63,223 nucleotides of DNA, from the NCBI RefSeq assembly GCF_003234935.1, contig NZ_QKSB01000015.1, forward strand, positions 1 through 63,223, in the 5' to 3' direction. The DNA is from Putridiphycobacter roseus. Lineage in GTDB: Bacteria > Bacteroidota > Bacteroidia > Flavobacteriales_D > Crocinitomicaceae. Below the pieces are notes generated by a model. It did no database searches. It was given only the letters and a program-made list of their open reading frames with translations, and was not told the origin of the DNA. The first letter of the stretch is position 1. Each line of letters begins with the position of its first letter. This document shows positions 1-9,186 of this stretch, in pieces. The translations under genes and the position numbers were made by a program.

Positions 1-71
1 CTAAACCTAACATGGTCTTATTCCCCTGTTCTGTCCTGTTAATAATATTATAAATATAATTTATTACAAGC

Positions 72-242
72 TTAGGAAAACTAAATTCAATATGCATTTA
101 CTATAGAGCAGTTTAGTTATCTGAAAAGTACGCCAAAACATAGTTTAGAATAATAAAAATGACTAGTTTAGCTAAACAATGCCTTGGCGGTTACCTAATT
201 ACATTGTGCTAAGTAATGCACACAGAAATTTAGTCAAACGTT
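72..242 (+). repeat. Family A attC-like repeat, copy A1
   Basis: Imperfect palindromic element. The left box ACTAAATTCAATATGCAT (about 80-97) pairs with the right box ATGCACACAGAAATTTAGT, and the element ends in the core ACGTTAGCA (GTT at 240-242). A 12-bp perfect palindrome GTTTAGCTAAAC sits at 166-177 and recurs in copy A4. Other copies: 6853-7029, 11325-11427 (left half missing), 12028-12201, 13104-13281, 19904-20080. Confidence 0.85.
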
Positions 243-266
243 AGCAATAATATAAGTGTATTAAAT

Positions 267-611
267 CTACTTTCCAATAATTTTTGCTCTGTGCTTTACC
301 CCCCAATCTTGTAATTCTTTAACAAGTTTAGACAAGGTTTGAGAATGCGGAGTAGCAGAATATTCAATCCTAACAGGATAATCATCAATAATTTTTCTTT
401 CTATTAACAAGTGTTCTTCAAGGTCTTTTAATTCTTTTGAAAGCACCTTTGCCGTAATTTTAGGAACACTTTTTTGGATTTCCGTAAATCGCTTATTACC
501 GTGCGTAATAGAGATTAATATCAGAATTTTCCATTTACCGCTAATAACATCCAATGCATCTCGGACCGGTATTATTGCAGAAGAACAATCTGTTGGATTT
601 GATTTTTTCAT
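267..611 (-). CDS. HxlR-family transcriptional regulator
   Basis: A 114-residue winged-helix regulator of the HxlR (DUF24/MarR-like) family. Seen: the early cysteine typical of the family (in PTDC), the SGKWKILILI helix, the recognition-helix region RFTEIQKSVPKITAKVLSKEL, and the wing DYPVRIEYSATPHS. The longest frame begins at a TTG at 617; the ATG at 611 is preferred because the family starts a few residues before the cysteine. It is divergent from the DoxX-pirin genes, the usual arrangement for an HxlR regulator sensing electrophiles or quinones and controlling its neighbour; that role is inference. It lies immediately downstream of repeat A1 and is on the minus strand. Confidence 0.9.
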   Translation of the reverse strand: MKKSNPTDCSSAIIPVRDALDVISGKWKILILISITHGNKRFTEIQKSVPKITAKVLSKELKDLEEHLLIERKIIDDYPVRIEYSATPHSQTLSKLVKELQDWGVKHRAKIIGK

Positions 612-667
612 AAACAATTAATCACTAACCTTTAGGTAACTACTATCTTTTAGAAAGCTAATATAGG

Positions 668-675
668 TATCTTTG
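668..675 (+). promoter_or_regulatory. -7 box TATCTTTG of the doxX-pirin operon
   Basis: Matches the Bacteroidota consensus TAnnTTTG, 24 bp before the ATG at 699. No TTG -33 element at the ideal distance was seen. An inverted repeat TTAG-AAAG-CTAA lies just upstream in the divergent region and could be an HxlR operator. Confidence 0.5.
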
Positions 676-698
676 CTGAAACATTTAAAAAAAATGAA

Positions 699-1067
699 AT
701 GAAAAAAAATAAAATAATCTTTTGGATCACAACAGTAATTATCAGTTTAATGATGATTCTTAGTGCAATCAACTATTTTACGAATGCTGAAGTTATAATT
801 GAAATGAGTAGATTAGGGTTTCCTAGTTTCTTTGTTAAAGAGTTGGGTATGTTCAAAATTATTGGCGCTTTGGTTCTAATTATTCCACTAATTCCAACAA
901 AAATAAAAGAATGGGCTTATGCTGGATTTGGCATTGTATTTATATCTGCTTTTATAGCTCATTTAAATGCCGGTGACCCTGTTTCAACGGCTGCAGCGCC
1001 TCTGGTTTTCTTAGCAATACTCGCTGTATCAAATGTATTTTACCACAAAACAAAAAATCATGAATAA
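699..1067 (+). CDS. DoxX-like membrane protein
   Basis: 122 residues with four predicted membrane segments (about residues 7-25, 47-63, 71-88, 96-112), the size and pattern of the DoxX-like family (DUF4345/PF13564 type). Family members sit in the inner membrane and often accompany thiol- or quinone-stress genes; no reaction can be assigned from sequence. It is the first gene of a run with two pirins; the next start overlaps its end by 8 bp, so translation is probably coupled. Confidence 0.82.
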   Translation: MKKNKIIFWITTVIISLMMILSAINYFTNAEVIIEMSRLGFPSFFVKELGMFKIIGALVLIIPLIPTKIKEWAYAGFGIVFISAFIAHLNAGDPVSTAAAPLVFLAILAVSNVFYHKTKNHE

Positions 1068-2073
1068 AATTTTAAAAATAGAAGCCTTGGGATTTCCTTG
1101 GAAAACTCAAGACCCATTTTTGTTCTGCGCCTACCACAGAGATGAATATCCAAAAGGAAATTCGCAAATGGGAGTGGATAGTGACCTATTAAAAGGAAGA
1201 AATATAGGTCAAGACTTTAGTGTAAATGAAAATTGGAGAATGTACCATGGATCAAGTATTCCTGGTTTTCCGTATCATCCACACAGAGGTTTTGAAACCA
1301 TTACAATTAATAAAGAAGGCGTTGTTGATCATACCGATTCATTAGGAGCAGCAGGCCGTTTTATGGCAGGTGATGTTCAGTGGATGACGGCTGGAAAAGG
1401 TGTTCAACACTCAGAAATGTTTCCTTTATTGAATGAAAACAAAGACAATCCGCTTGAAATTTTTCAAGTTTGGTTGAACCTCCCCAGTTATTCTAAAATG
1501 GTAGAGCCACATTTTAAAATGCTGTGGAATGAAGATATTCCTGTAATTAACCATAAAGATTCTGCAAATAAAATAACGACAGTTGAAGTAATTGCAGGTC
1601 GAATCCATTCAGTTAAGTCGCTAGATGCAACACCAAACTCTTGGGCAGCGCGAACAGAAAATGCAGTTGGAGTTTATACTGTGAAAATGGAAGTAAATGC
1701 CGAATGGACGCTACCGAAAACTAACTCAAATGCGAATCGATCTATCTTTTATTACAAAGGAGAAACAATAGAAATTGAGGGAGTTAAAATAGATGCTAAA
1801 CAGACAATTGAGGCATTAGCAGGAGAAGATATCTTAATCAAAAATGGAGCTTCCGATTCTTATTTTTTAATTCTAGAGGGAAACCCTATTGGTGAACCCG
1901 TAGTACAACACGGCCCTTTTGTGATGAATACGCAGGAAGAAATAAGAGAAACCATGAAAGCGTTCGGCAAAACTCAATTTGGTGGATGGCCATGGAAACA
2001 AAGAGAAGTAGCTCATCCAAGAGATAAAGGAAGGTTTGCCTTGCACAGCAATGGGAAAGAAGAGATTAAATAA
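1060..2073 (+). CDS. Pirin-family protein
   Basis: 337 residues, cytosolic bicupin. The N-terminal cupin has all four metal ligands of pirins: His73 and His75 in HPHRGFET and His117 and Glu119 in QHSEM. The C-terminal pirin_C domain follows (about residues 190-310), ending with GEPVVQHGPFVMNT. The longest frame starts at 1033 inside doxX; ATG 1060 is chosen because it gives the normal pirin N-terminus. Pirins are iron-binding proteins; bacterial homologues can oxidise quercetin or act as redox sensors, and which applies here is unknown. It forms an operon with the DoxX gene and the second pirin 12 bp downstream. Confidence 0.92.
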   Translation: MNKILKIEALGFPWKTQDPFLFCAYHRDEYPKGNSQMGVDSDLLKGRNIGQDFSVNENWRMYHGSSIPGFPYHPHRGFETITINKEGVVDHTDSLGAAGRFMAGDVQWMTAGKGVQHSEMFPLLNENKDNPLEIFQVWLNLPSYSKMVEPHFKMLWNEDIPVINHKDSANKITTVEVIAGRIHSVKSLDATPNSWAARTENAVGVYTVKMEVNAEWTLPKTNSNANRSIFYYKGETIEIEGVKIDAKQTIEALAGEDILIKNGASDSYFLILEGNPIGEPVVQHGPFVMNTQEEIRETMKAFGKTQFGGWPWKQREVAHPRDKGRFALHSNGKEEIK

Positions 2074-2085
2074 AAAACTTAAAAA

Positions 2086-2970
2086 ATGAGCACTTTAAAA
2101 GCGAAAATATACAAAGGCAGAAACGAAATGGTTGGCGCGACAGCACTAGTTAGAAGTTTGCCCAACCCAAAATTTAATGCCATAGGTTCAGTTGTTTTTT
2201 TGGACCATGTTGTTGAAAAAACACACGACCCTAAACCGGCAGAATTACCAGATGGTAGTTTTGAGCATCCACACAGAGGAATTGCAACATTTACTTACGT
2301 AATCGAAGGTGGCGTTCATCACCTTGACAGCAATGGTGGGGAAGGAATTGTTTATAGTGGAGGTATTCAATGGATGAATTCTGGAAACGGAATCACCCAT
2401 GATGAGTTTGCTCCTTTGAATTTGCAAGAAAAAGGAGGGAAATTTCATGCTTTCCAATTTTGGCTGAATTTACCTGCCAAAAACAAAGCCGAAAACCCTG
2501 ATTATTTAGCCGTACAAAGCGAAGATATTTCCGAAATACAATTACCAAACGAAGCAGGATTACTACGCGTATTATTGGGCGATTACAAAAATAGTAAGTC
2601 CATTATCCCAACTTTTTTAGGTCAATGTATTTACCACATAAAATTGGCTGCGGGAAAATCTACTCAGCTATTAGCTAAGGATACATGGCAATATGGTGTG
2701 TATACCATAAAGGGAAATCTTAGCATTGACAATAATATTAATGTAGCACCATTAGAAATAGCTGAACTTTCTGATTTTGGAAAAAACATCACCCTCACAA
2801 ATAAAGGTGAAGAAGAGTTGGATTTTCTGTTTATAGCTGGAGAACCTTATAATGAACCAATGATAGCTCATGGCCCTTTTATTATGAATAATGAAGATGA
2901 AATTCATCTTGCTTTCAATGAATATAAAAAAGGGAAATATGGTAAAATTGACTATTCTAAAGTGCAATAA
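2086..2970 (+). CDS. Second pirin-family protein
   Basis: 294 residues. Pirin metal ligands present: His61 and His63 in HPHRGIAT, His105 and Glu107 in THDEF. The C-terminal cupin ends with GEPYNEPMIAHGPFIMN, parallel to the first pirin. The two tandem pirins are clearly diverged, so this is not a recent duplication. It is the third gene of the operon after DoxX and pirin 1. Function is probably redox- or quinone-related (inference from the HxlR-DoxX-pirin context). Confidence 0.92.
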   Translation: MSTLKAKIYKGRNEMVGATALVRSLPNPKFNAIGSVVFLDHVVEKTHDPKPAELPDGSFEHPHRGIATFTYVIEGGVHHLDSNGGEGIVYSGGIQWMNSGNGITHDEFAPLNLQEKGGKFHAFQFWLNLPAKNKAENPDYLAVQSEDISEIQLPNEAGLLRVLLGDYKNSKSIIPTFLGQCIYHIKLAAGKSTQLLAKDTWQYGVYTIKGNLSIDNNINVAPLEIAELSDFGKNITLTNKGEEELDFLFIAGEPYNEPMIAHGPFIMNNEDEIHLAFNEYKKGKYGKIDYSKVQ

Positions 2971-3024
2971 TATTGCTATAATTAAATAGTTTCTAAAAAG
3001 TTCACTTTATATTAAAATTAAATA

Positions 3025-3462
3025 ATGAAGTATAATTATCAAAATATATTTTACACATCTACCTCATTAACAGAAACTTTTAATTACGCAACAGACGTAA
3101 AGAAAAGAGGAGATTGGATATTATCTATTAAAAGTGCTCAACTTCTGACTGAAGAACCGGTGAAATTAGGTTCAAGGTTTGAAGAAGATGGTCAAACAGG
3201 AAAAATGGTCTTAGAGTTCGTTGAACTTGTAAATAACAAAAGAATTAGATACAAAACTATTGAAGGAAAAGGTGTTTTTGCAGATATTTCTTGGGATCTA
3301 GACTCAAAAGATAATCAAACTAAAATTCATTTATCTCTTACGCTTACTCCTAAAGGTTTCATCAAAATATTATTCCCAATATTATTTCCTTTAATTATAA
3401 AGCCAAATATGAAAAAAGAATTTAAACTTCTAAAGGATGAATTAGATAAGATTCACTTTTAG
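3025..3462 (+). CDS. SRPBCC-family protein
   Basis: 145 residues with a SRPBCC (START/Bet v1-like) pattern: N-terminal strand, TFNYATDVKKRGDWI helix, beta meander including GSRFEEDGQTGKMVLEFVEL, and a long C-terminal helix. The family binds hydrophobic ligands; the ligand is unknown. The gene is 54 bp after the second pirin and could be read through from it. A hydrophobic stretch IKILFPILFPLIIKP near residue 113-127 is unusual and may contact membrane. It is the last gene before the first B repeat. Confidence 0.75.
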   Translation: MKYNYQNIFYTSTSLTETFNYATDVKKRGDWILSIKSAQLLTEEPVKLGSRFEEDGQTGKMVLEFVELVNNKRIRYKTIEGKGVFADISWDLDSKDNQTKIHLSLTLTPKGFIKILFPILFPLIIKPNMKKEFKLLKDELDKIHF

Positions 3463-3534
3463 TCGACAAATTGAAAAAAGATCTATCCAATGCATAATAA
3501 CTATAATTTAATAAAATCAGAAAGTCTCAAACGG

Positions 3535-3759
3535 CTTAATCCGCAGACAATCAAACTAAAAAGCAGCAAATAAAAGCGACGCCATTAATTTTTTTGAGAT
3601 TGTTTATTATATTTGTCTGCATAACTGTTTACCAATGTTTATTTTAAACTAAACATTTAAAAACGAGTGACAAATGCTTAAAAACGGTTAAAGCACAGTT
3701 AAACAAGACGACAACAACAATCTTGGTGATTTGGGGTTTGTGTGTTTTACTCGGTTGTT
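3535..3759 (+). repeat. Family B promoter-bearing repeat, copy B1
   Basis: Long repeat beginning near TTAATCCGCAGACAATC and ending ACTCGGTTGTT. It contains the box TATATTTG at 3608-3615, a match to the Bacteroidota -7 consensus pointing at the downstream gene, followed by about 140 bp of conserved leader. The left end present in other B copies (GGACTATCCACAAAAAG) is not recognisable here. The ATG of the next gene is 49 bp after the end. Confidence 0.85.
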
Positions 3760-3807
3760 AGCAACAAGCTAAAAAAAACGGAATGACTAATTTTAAAAAT
3801 TAAGAAA

Positions 3808-4491
3808 ATGAAAATAATGCTAGGTATACTTTTATCATTCACCTTATTACAAGGTTGCCAATCTCAATCTGATTTTGATTTAGCTAAAATCATACTGAAT
3901 CAAGATAAAGTTTCGGATATAATTCCAAAAGATATAAAATTAGCAACATATGATAATGGAGTAACTAATGGTGATAATAAATATGCATCTACAGGTTCTG
4001 ATAAAATATTGATTTTTAATCAAATAAATCTTTCTGGTGAGAATCCAAAAGCCAACTATGAAAACAAAGCTGTTGTATATTTTAATATTCAGGATAGTAT
4101 CATAACAAGATATCAATTAGATATTTCAGTTACTAAACAATCTGAAGAACTACTCAAAACGCTCAAAGAAAAATTAGGGAATCCTAATTATACTGGATTT
4201 AGTAGTGAGAAAGATAAAATGGACAATTTACCTTCAGAATTTATTTGGGAAGATATTGAAAATAATATTTTATATCATCTATCTTATTCAAAACAACATT
4301 ACGGAATTGACGCAAATCTAAATGTGTTACCAATAATGAAAACTTATCCAGCACTTCCGGGAATTACATATTGGGAATCGTTTATGCATTACCGTGAAAA
4401 AAGTGATAACACCAATTATACTTACCAAGACTTTCTTAAAGAACGATTAGAAAACGATCCTGATAATATTCAGAATAAGTTATCTAAATAA
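3808..4491 (+). CDS. Cassette lipoprotein of unknown function
   Basis: 227 residues. The N-terminus KIMLGILLSFTLLQGC is a lipoprotein signal with lipobox LQGC (Cys17), so the protein is probably anchored in the outer membrane or periplasm. The rest is soluble, with no family recognised. It is the only gene of a cassette: GTTAGCAAC at 3757 before it and GTTGCCAAC at 4513 after it (8 of 9 positions complementary). Transcription could come from the TATATTTG box in repeat B1. Confidence 0.8.
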   Translation: MKIMLGILLSFTLLQGCQSQSDFDLAKIILNQDKVSDIIPKDIKLATYDNGVTNGDNKYASTGSDKILIFNQINLSGENPKANYENKAVVYFNIQDSIITRYQLDISVTKQSEELLKTLKEKLGNPNYTGFSSEKDKMDNLPSEFIWEDIENNILYHLSYSKQHYGIDANLNVLPIMKTYPALPGITYWESFMHYREKSDNTNYTYQDFLKERLENDPDNIQNKLSK

Positions 4492-4512
4492 GAAATTGAA
4501 TGGATAAAGCCA

Positions 4513-4595
4513 GTTGCCAACACCGTGTATAATTAATTGCTTGGTTTTACTTTACTTACTCGCTTAATTCACGCAACTAAGCTTACACTAACGTA
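4513..4595 (+). repeat. Family C attC-like site, copy C1
   Basis: Begins GTTGCCAACACCGTGTATAA and ends TTACACTAACGTAGCC. The inner box GTGTA pairs with TACAC; the outer core pairs with the start of its own cassette at 3757. Relatives: 14761, 17707, 21548, 61857. Confidence 0.75.
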
Positions 4596-4611
4596 GCCAA
4601 CAAATAATTAT

Positions 4612-5841
4612 ATGAATACAATAAAAGTAATTTTAATTTTCTCCTGTTTTTTATTGAATTCAACTTTGGGCTTTTCTCAAACCAAGGAGGAATTGAAGAA
4701 ATTATACCCATTTCAAAAAGAAATCAACGGTACTTTGAAATATGGACTAGTTAACCTAAAAGGAGAAGTGATAATTGAACCGAAATTTGATCGAATCGGA
4801 TTATTTAAAGGAGGAATTGCGCGAGTAAAAGTAAACGGTAAATATGGACTAATTAATGAAGAGGGACAATTCATAATTAATCCAGAGTTTGAAGACATAT
4901 CTCATTTCCAAGAAGGATTGTCGAAAATAAGGAAGAATGGTAAGTATGGCTTTATTAATGAAAATGGGGAGATTGCAATTAAGCCTGAATTTCAACTTGC
5001 AGAAGATTTTAGTGATGGTTTATCGAGGGTTAAATTTTCAAACCCTACGGAAAGAAATGGAATCAGAGTACTCAACGATAAATACGGTTTCATTGATAAA
5101 CAAGGTCAGATAATTATTCAACCAATATATAGTTTTGCTGCTCCATTTAGTGAAGGACTAGCATGGATAGAAATTGGGGACAAATTTGACTTTATTGACA
5201 ACAAAGGCACGCTGGTAATTCCTGCAATTTATGATAAAGTAGAGTCATTTTCAAATGGACTTGCATGGGTTAAAATCGACAGTAAGTGTGGGTTTATAAC
5301 CAAAACTGGCAGTTATCAAGTCCATCCTATTTATAAAGAACTTGGTAGTATTAACGAAGGTTTAGCACTGGTGAATATTGCTGGAAAATATGGTTTTATT
5401 GATAGTTTGGGTCAACTAGTCATCAAACCTAAATTTGATATTGCGGGAAATTTTAGAGAAGGAATGGCTACAATTAAATCAAATGGTAAATGGGGTATGA
5501 TTGATACATCTGGATATATTAAAATAGAACCAAAATTTGATAGAATATATCCTTTTAAAGGCGGTTTTTCTGTAGTTGAACTGGGTGGTAAATATGGAGT
5601 TATATCGATAATTGGAGAATATATTGTGGAACCTATTTACGAATGGGTATACACCTATAGTGACGGTATGTTTATGGTGCAATTAAATCGTAAAATTGGA
5701 TATTTAAATGAAAAAGGCGAATTAACTATACCAATAATATATAAGTCTGGTTTTTCATTCTCTAATGGATTCGCTCTTGTAACTAGTGACGAAAAAACGG
5801 GCTATATTAATAAGAAAGGTGAATTTACAATTCAAAATTAA
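4612..5841 (+). CDS. Secreted WG-repeat protein
   Basis: 409 residues. Signal peptide MNTIKVILIFSCFLLNSTLGFSQ, then about 12 consecutive repeats of roughly 31 residues of the WG type (YGLVNLKGEVIIEPKFD / GLINEEGQFIINPEFE / YGFINENGEIAIKPEF), running to the C-terminus. WG repeats form beta-rich structures; no enzymatic function is known. No T9SS sorting domain is present, so a periplasmic location is likely. Cassette gene: TAGCC near 4594-4598 before it and GGCTA at 5843 after it give a weaker core match than the neighbours. Confidence 0.9.
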   Translation: MNTIKVILIFSCFLLNSTLGFSQTKEELKKLYPFQKEINGTLKYGLVNLKGEVIIEPKFDRIGLFKGGIARVKVNGKYGLINEEGQFIINPEFEDISHFQEGLSKIRKNGKYGFINENGEIAIKPEFQLAEDFSDGLSRVKFSNPTERNGIRVLNDKYGFIDKQGQIIIQPIYSFAAPFSEGLAWIEIGDKFDFIDNKGTLVIPAIYDKVESFSNGLAWVKIDSKCGFITKTGSYQVHPIYKELGSINEGLALVNIAGKYGFIDSLGQLVIKPKFDIAGNFREGMATIKSNGKWGMIDTSGYIKIEPKFDRIYPFKGGFSVVELGGKYGVISIIGEYIVEPIYEWVYTYSDGMFMVQLNRKIGYLNEKGELTIPIIYKSGFSFSNGFALVTSDEKTGYINKKGEFTIQN

Positions 5842-5842
5842 C

Positions 5843-5893
5843 GGCTATAACAACATGCAAAACAGCATTTAAACGACTGTTTACGCAAACGTT
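5843..5893 (+). repeat. Compact attC-like hairpin, about 51 bp
   Basis: Starts GGCTATAAC and ends AACGTT. Inside, TGCAAAACAG pairs with CTGTTTACGCA across an 11-base loop with a mismatch or bulge. This is the size and form of a canonical short attC: outer AAC/GTT, unpaired spacer, inner stem with an extrahelical base. It is the smallest spacer in the array. Confidence 0.65.
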
Positions 5894-5957
5894 AAGCTCA
5901 AGCGACGATAAGGGTGTAAATTCCTGTATCGTATTCAATAAAGTAAAAAAACAACTT

Positions 5958-6758
5958 ATGATAGCTTTTAAAGAAATAAAATTGCCAAGACCGTTTATTG
6001 TCATAATCAGTATTTGCACATTTTATAACTTGTCCTTCAGTCAAGAAATGAATGACGCTCTGATAGTTTATAACAAAAACAAAACTTACACTTATGAAGC
6101 TATATTTGTGCAAAAAGATGGAGACACTTTAACTACGGAAAACATAGTCGTTCAGCCAACTGGTGAACCATGGGTTCAGAAAACACAAACAAAATTTTAT
6201 ATTCATTACAATACGGATAGCAATTTTATTCATTTCGTAAACCCGATAAACGCAAGGCGTAAAAAGTTTGAAAAGTATAAAAAAATATACAAGAAAAAAG
6301 GAGAGGACTTCTCCGTTTGGTGGACTAAGAAAAGCAGCACTGGTGCTATTGAATCGAGTAAAGAGCTTTGGATTCATCCTTTTCGAGATAATCAATATGT
6401 TTATACCGAAGTTGCGCCTTTTCCATGCGTAGAATTAGATTCATTAAATATTGGTGGTAATTGGCACTCTTCTTTGGAAATCATGCTAGGCTGGGACAAT
6501 TTTAAAGGGACTGTAAAGTCAGATTATACAGTTGTAAAAAATGAAGATTACAATTACGGAGATGTCGTGTTGGATAGTTGCTGGCGCATTAATGCAATAG
6601 CTAATCATTCAACTCTCGGAGAAAGTAAAAACAACTTTTTATATCACTCAGAATATGGTTTCGTACAACAACATTTAACATTATATGATGGAACAATTAT
6701 ATCTTTTAAATTAATAAAAGTTGAATTTAAAGGTGATTCAGTACCTGTACCCCACTAA
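5958..6758 (+). CDS. Secreted protein of unknown function, paralogue of 45647-46441
   Basis: 266 residues with an N-terminal hydrophobic segment ending in LSFSQE (about residues 13-29), probably a cleaved signal. No domain recognised. It aligns by eye with the protein at 45647-46441 along the C-terminal half: ELWIHPF / NIWMHPP, the APFPC / TCPFP segment, the IGGNWHS / RIGNHWSD segment, the INAIANHSTLGESK / VNAVANSRIGQSK segment, and SEYGFVQQHLTLYDGT / EKYGFVKLEYTLFNGI. The two paralogues sit 39 kb apart, both preceded by a cassette-type core (GTTAAGC at 5891), consistent with cassette-borne spread. Confidence 0.8.
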   Translation: MIAFKEIKLPRPFIVIISICTFYNLSFSQEMNDALIVYNKNKTYTYEAIFVQKDGDTLTTENIVVQPTGEPWVQKTQTKFYIHYNTDSNFIHFVNPINARRKKFEKYKKIYKKKGEDFSVWWTKKSSTGAIESSKELWIHPFRDNQYVYTEVAPFPCVELDSLNIGGNWHSSLEIMLGWDNFKGTVKSDYTVVKNEDYNYGDVVLDSCWRINAIANHSTLGESKNNFLYHSEYGFVQQHLTLYDGTIISFKLIKVEFKGDSVPVPH

Positions 6759-6852
6759 TTAAGATTGTAAGGTGCGTTGGGTTTGATGACTGCGCCTAAA
6801 ACACCTAAAAATAGGATTACAGATACTATTTAAAACCATAATTGAGAAAGTA

Positions 6853-7029
6853 GTAACTGACAAAACCTGTGTTCAATTTGCTTTTTCTGAGAAACATTTT
6901 ACTTCTCTGAAAGTGATACCAAAACATGGTTTAGAATAATTATAATAACTAGTTTAGCTAATCAACGTCTTGGTAGATATCTAATTAAATTGTACTAAGT
7001 AATGCAAACAGAAATATAGCAGAGACGTT
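6853..7029 (+). repeat. Family A attC-like repeat, copy A2
   Basis: Left box TTCAATTTGC pairs imperfectly with the right box GCAAACAGAAATA. It ends in AGAGACGTTTTAC. The 40 bp to its left (AAAACCAT...AGTAGTAAC) are shared with copy A4, so the family extends slightly beyond the stem. Confidence 0.78.
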
Positions 7030-7065
7030 TTACATCCCTGAGGATAAACAATACAGATATATTAA

Positions 7066-8163
7066 ATGAAACAAATAATAGGACTATTTTTTATTTTAAT
7101 CACTTTAAGTACTTATTCTCAAGAAAGGGGAAACGAAAAAAAAGAAACCATTTTAAAAGCACCTAAGGTAGATATACGTGTAGAATTATTAAGCATTGTT
7201 TTTAGACTTGCAGGTAGCCATGAATATAGTCAAAACCTTTTTCCAAAGTATGTCGAAAGCATAGAAAATCATTTTGAGGAATTTAAAAGTCACGATTTAA
7301 TTGAGTATGTAAAGGATGAATTATTGGAAGACGGAATTGGTTTTAGTGCAGTGATGAGTATGGCTATTCACATCACTGACCCACCAAATTTAGCACCATT
7401 ACTAAACCCATTTCCTTACAAGTCACTTGAGGAACCCTGGGAAAAAGAAAGCGCAATAAAATTTATAAAACTGTTAAATGAATTTTACATAGAAACCGAC
7501 TGTGAAACTTTTTTTAATAAAAATAAAGCACTTTACACAACTGCCTCCAACAGATTTAAAAAAGTATATCAAAATTTAGACGTGGCATGGTATCAAAATT
7601 TTTATGGCGCAAAGCCTAAAGGAGCGTTTAGCATAATAAATGGATTGGGAAATGGTGGTGCAAATTATGGCCCAAAAATCTTTTCCCAAAATGGTAATGA
7701 AGTAATATATGCGATAATGGGCACCTGGAGTGTTGATAGTTTAAGCATGCCTACTTATGAAATAGAGGAATATTTCCCAACACTTTTACACGAATTTAAT
7801 CATTCATTTGTAAATCATCTTGTAGAGAAATATCATGCTGAACTTCAAGAAAGCGGGACTATCATTTTTGAAAAAGTAAAAGATGAAATGAATAAACAAG
7901 CATATGGTAATTGGAAAACTATGTATGATGAAGCTTTGGTGAGAGCTTCAGTTATTAAATATATGAAGGACCATAATTATGACAAAGCAACAATCAAAAA
8001 TGAATTGAATGAGCAGTTAAGCAGTAGTTTTTTATGGACTGATGAGTTAGTAAAGGAATTAGAACGATATGATAACAATAGAGATAAATACCCATCATTG
8101 GAGAGTTTTATGCCTGAAATAGTCAAGTTTTTTAATCTAACTGCAGCTAAAATTAAGACTTAA
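7066..8163 (+). CDS. Secreted DUF4932-like putative zinc metalloprotease
   Basis: 365 residues. Signal peptide MKQIIGLFFILITLSTYSQ, then a domain resembling DUF4932, a Bacteroidota family. A zinc-protease motif HEFNH (HExxH, His242-Glu243-His246) sits in TLLHEFNHSFVNHLVEKY; the third ligand may be the Glu in the YDEALVRASV helix about 50 residues later (inference). It likely acts in the periplasm or outside the cell. It follows repeat A2 (core at 7027). No complementary core was found after it, so its cassette boundary is uncertain or decayed. Confidence 0.75.
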   Translation: MKQIIGLFFILITLSTYSQERGNEKKETILKAPKVDIRVELLSIVFRLAGSHEYSQNLFPKYVESIENHFEEFKSHDLIEYVKDELLEDGIGFSAVMSMAIHITDPPNLAPLLNPFPYKSLEEPWEKESAIKFIKLLNEFYIETDCETFFNKNKALYTTASNRFKKVYQNLDVAWYQNFYGAKPKGAFSIINGLGNGGANYGPKIFSQNGNEVIYAIMGTWSVDSLSMPTYEIEEYFPTLLHEFNHSFVNHLVEKYHAELQESGTIIFEKVKDEMNKQAYGNWKTMYDEALVRASVIKYMKDHNYDKATIKNELNEQLSSSFLWTDELVKELERYDNNRDKYPSLESFMPEIVKFFNLTAAKIKT

Positions 8164-8227
8164 TGCAACGTTTTGGTATTAAAAGACCAAAAGTAAATTG
8201 TGAAAATACACTTTAAGGATTCTTTGC

Positions 8228-8686
8228 TTACAGTTCACATACCTCTTTCAAAGCATTAGCTTGTAACGCGAATCCTTTTTGCACTTGTTTTAAGGGGATA
8301 AATGATGTGCCCCAGCCAGTGAAAATTTCTTCAGAAGAATATTCAGTAGTACCATCAGACAATACTTTTAGTTTTTGCGTTCGGACAGCTCGAGTCATGT
8401 AAATATGATGTATAAACCCATCAAAACGATAAGCCCACGCTGCGGTATTATTATCCGTTTTTTGCGGCGAATTGAAGGTCGTCACCAACTCTTTAGATTT
8501 TGTTTTTCTTCCATTGCTAAAACTAACTGAAAATAACATTTGGCAACCCACATCAGGTACTGTTTGATCAGCCGATATATCGTATACAAAAGGATTCCAG
8601 TCGGAATAAGCTTTAATATTTGTCAACACTTCCCATACTTTTTCAATTGGCGCGTTTATGATAGTCTTGATACTTACCTTTTTCAT
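8228..8686 (-). CDS. SRPBCC domain protein (only minus-strand gene in the array)
   Basis: 152 residues; ATG at 8686 is chosen over the longer frame (8722) because it gives the family N-terminus MKKVSIKTIINAPIEKVWEVL. Typical SRPBCC/polyketide-cyclase-like fold: INAPIEKVWEVLTNIKAYSDWNPFV and C-terminal helix GFALQANALKEVCEL. Ligand unknown. It stands convergent to the metalloprotease gene, and its orientation is opposite to every other gene of the array, so it may be an inverted cassette or resident chromosomal gene. Confidence 0.85.
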   Translation of the reverse strand: MKKVSIKTIINAPIEKVWEVLTNIKAYSDWNPFVYDISADQTVPDVGCQMLFSVSFSNGRKTKSKELVTTFNSPQKTDNNTAAWAYRFDGFIHHIYMTRAVRTQKLKVLSDGTTEYSSEEIFTGWGTSFIPLKQVQKGFALQANALKEVCEL

Positions 8687-8867
8687 AGCAATGGCATATT
8701 TTTCTAAAACGAAGTTAAGCAATAAGATTATACCTACATCACTTTTTTTTCAAGCTCATAATTTAGGATTACCGGTCTATGATCATAAAACAATCTAAAC
8801 TTTTTAGTTCCATCTTTTATTTTCATGACCTGACGTTGTTATCGTTCACACCGCTATACCTATGGCG

Positions 8868-9168
8868 ACCTATTTTTTTTGGACTATCCACAAAAAGTAA
8901 ACTCTAATTACCCTCCCTCCCTACTCTTGTAAGCACCCTAAGTTAATCCACAGACAATCAAACTAAAAAGCAGCAAATAAAAGCGACGCCATTATTTTTT
9001 TTGAGATAGTTTATTATATTTGTCTGCTTAACTGTTTACAAATGTTTATTTTAAACTAAACCTTTAAAAACGAATGATAAATGCTTAAAAAACGGTTAAA
9101 GCACTATTAAACAATATAAATAACAACAATTTTGGTGATTTGCAGTTTATGGGTTTTACTCGGTTGTT
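8868..9168 (+). repeat. Family B promoter-bearing repeat, copy B2
   Basis: Full-length copy from TTTTGGACTATCCACAAAAAG to TCGGTTGTT. Its -7 type box TATATTTG is at 9015-9022. The left end AAAAAGTAAAC is partly complementary to the right end GTTTTACTCGG. The region 8723-8867 to its left shows no gene; it includes ACGTTGTTATCGTTCAC, a possible decayed core. Confidence 0.88.
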
Positions 9169-9186
9169 GTAATTAATATAAATAGA

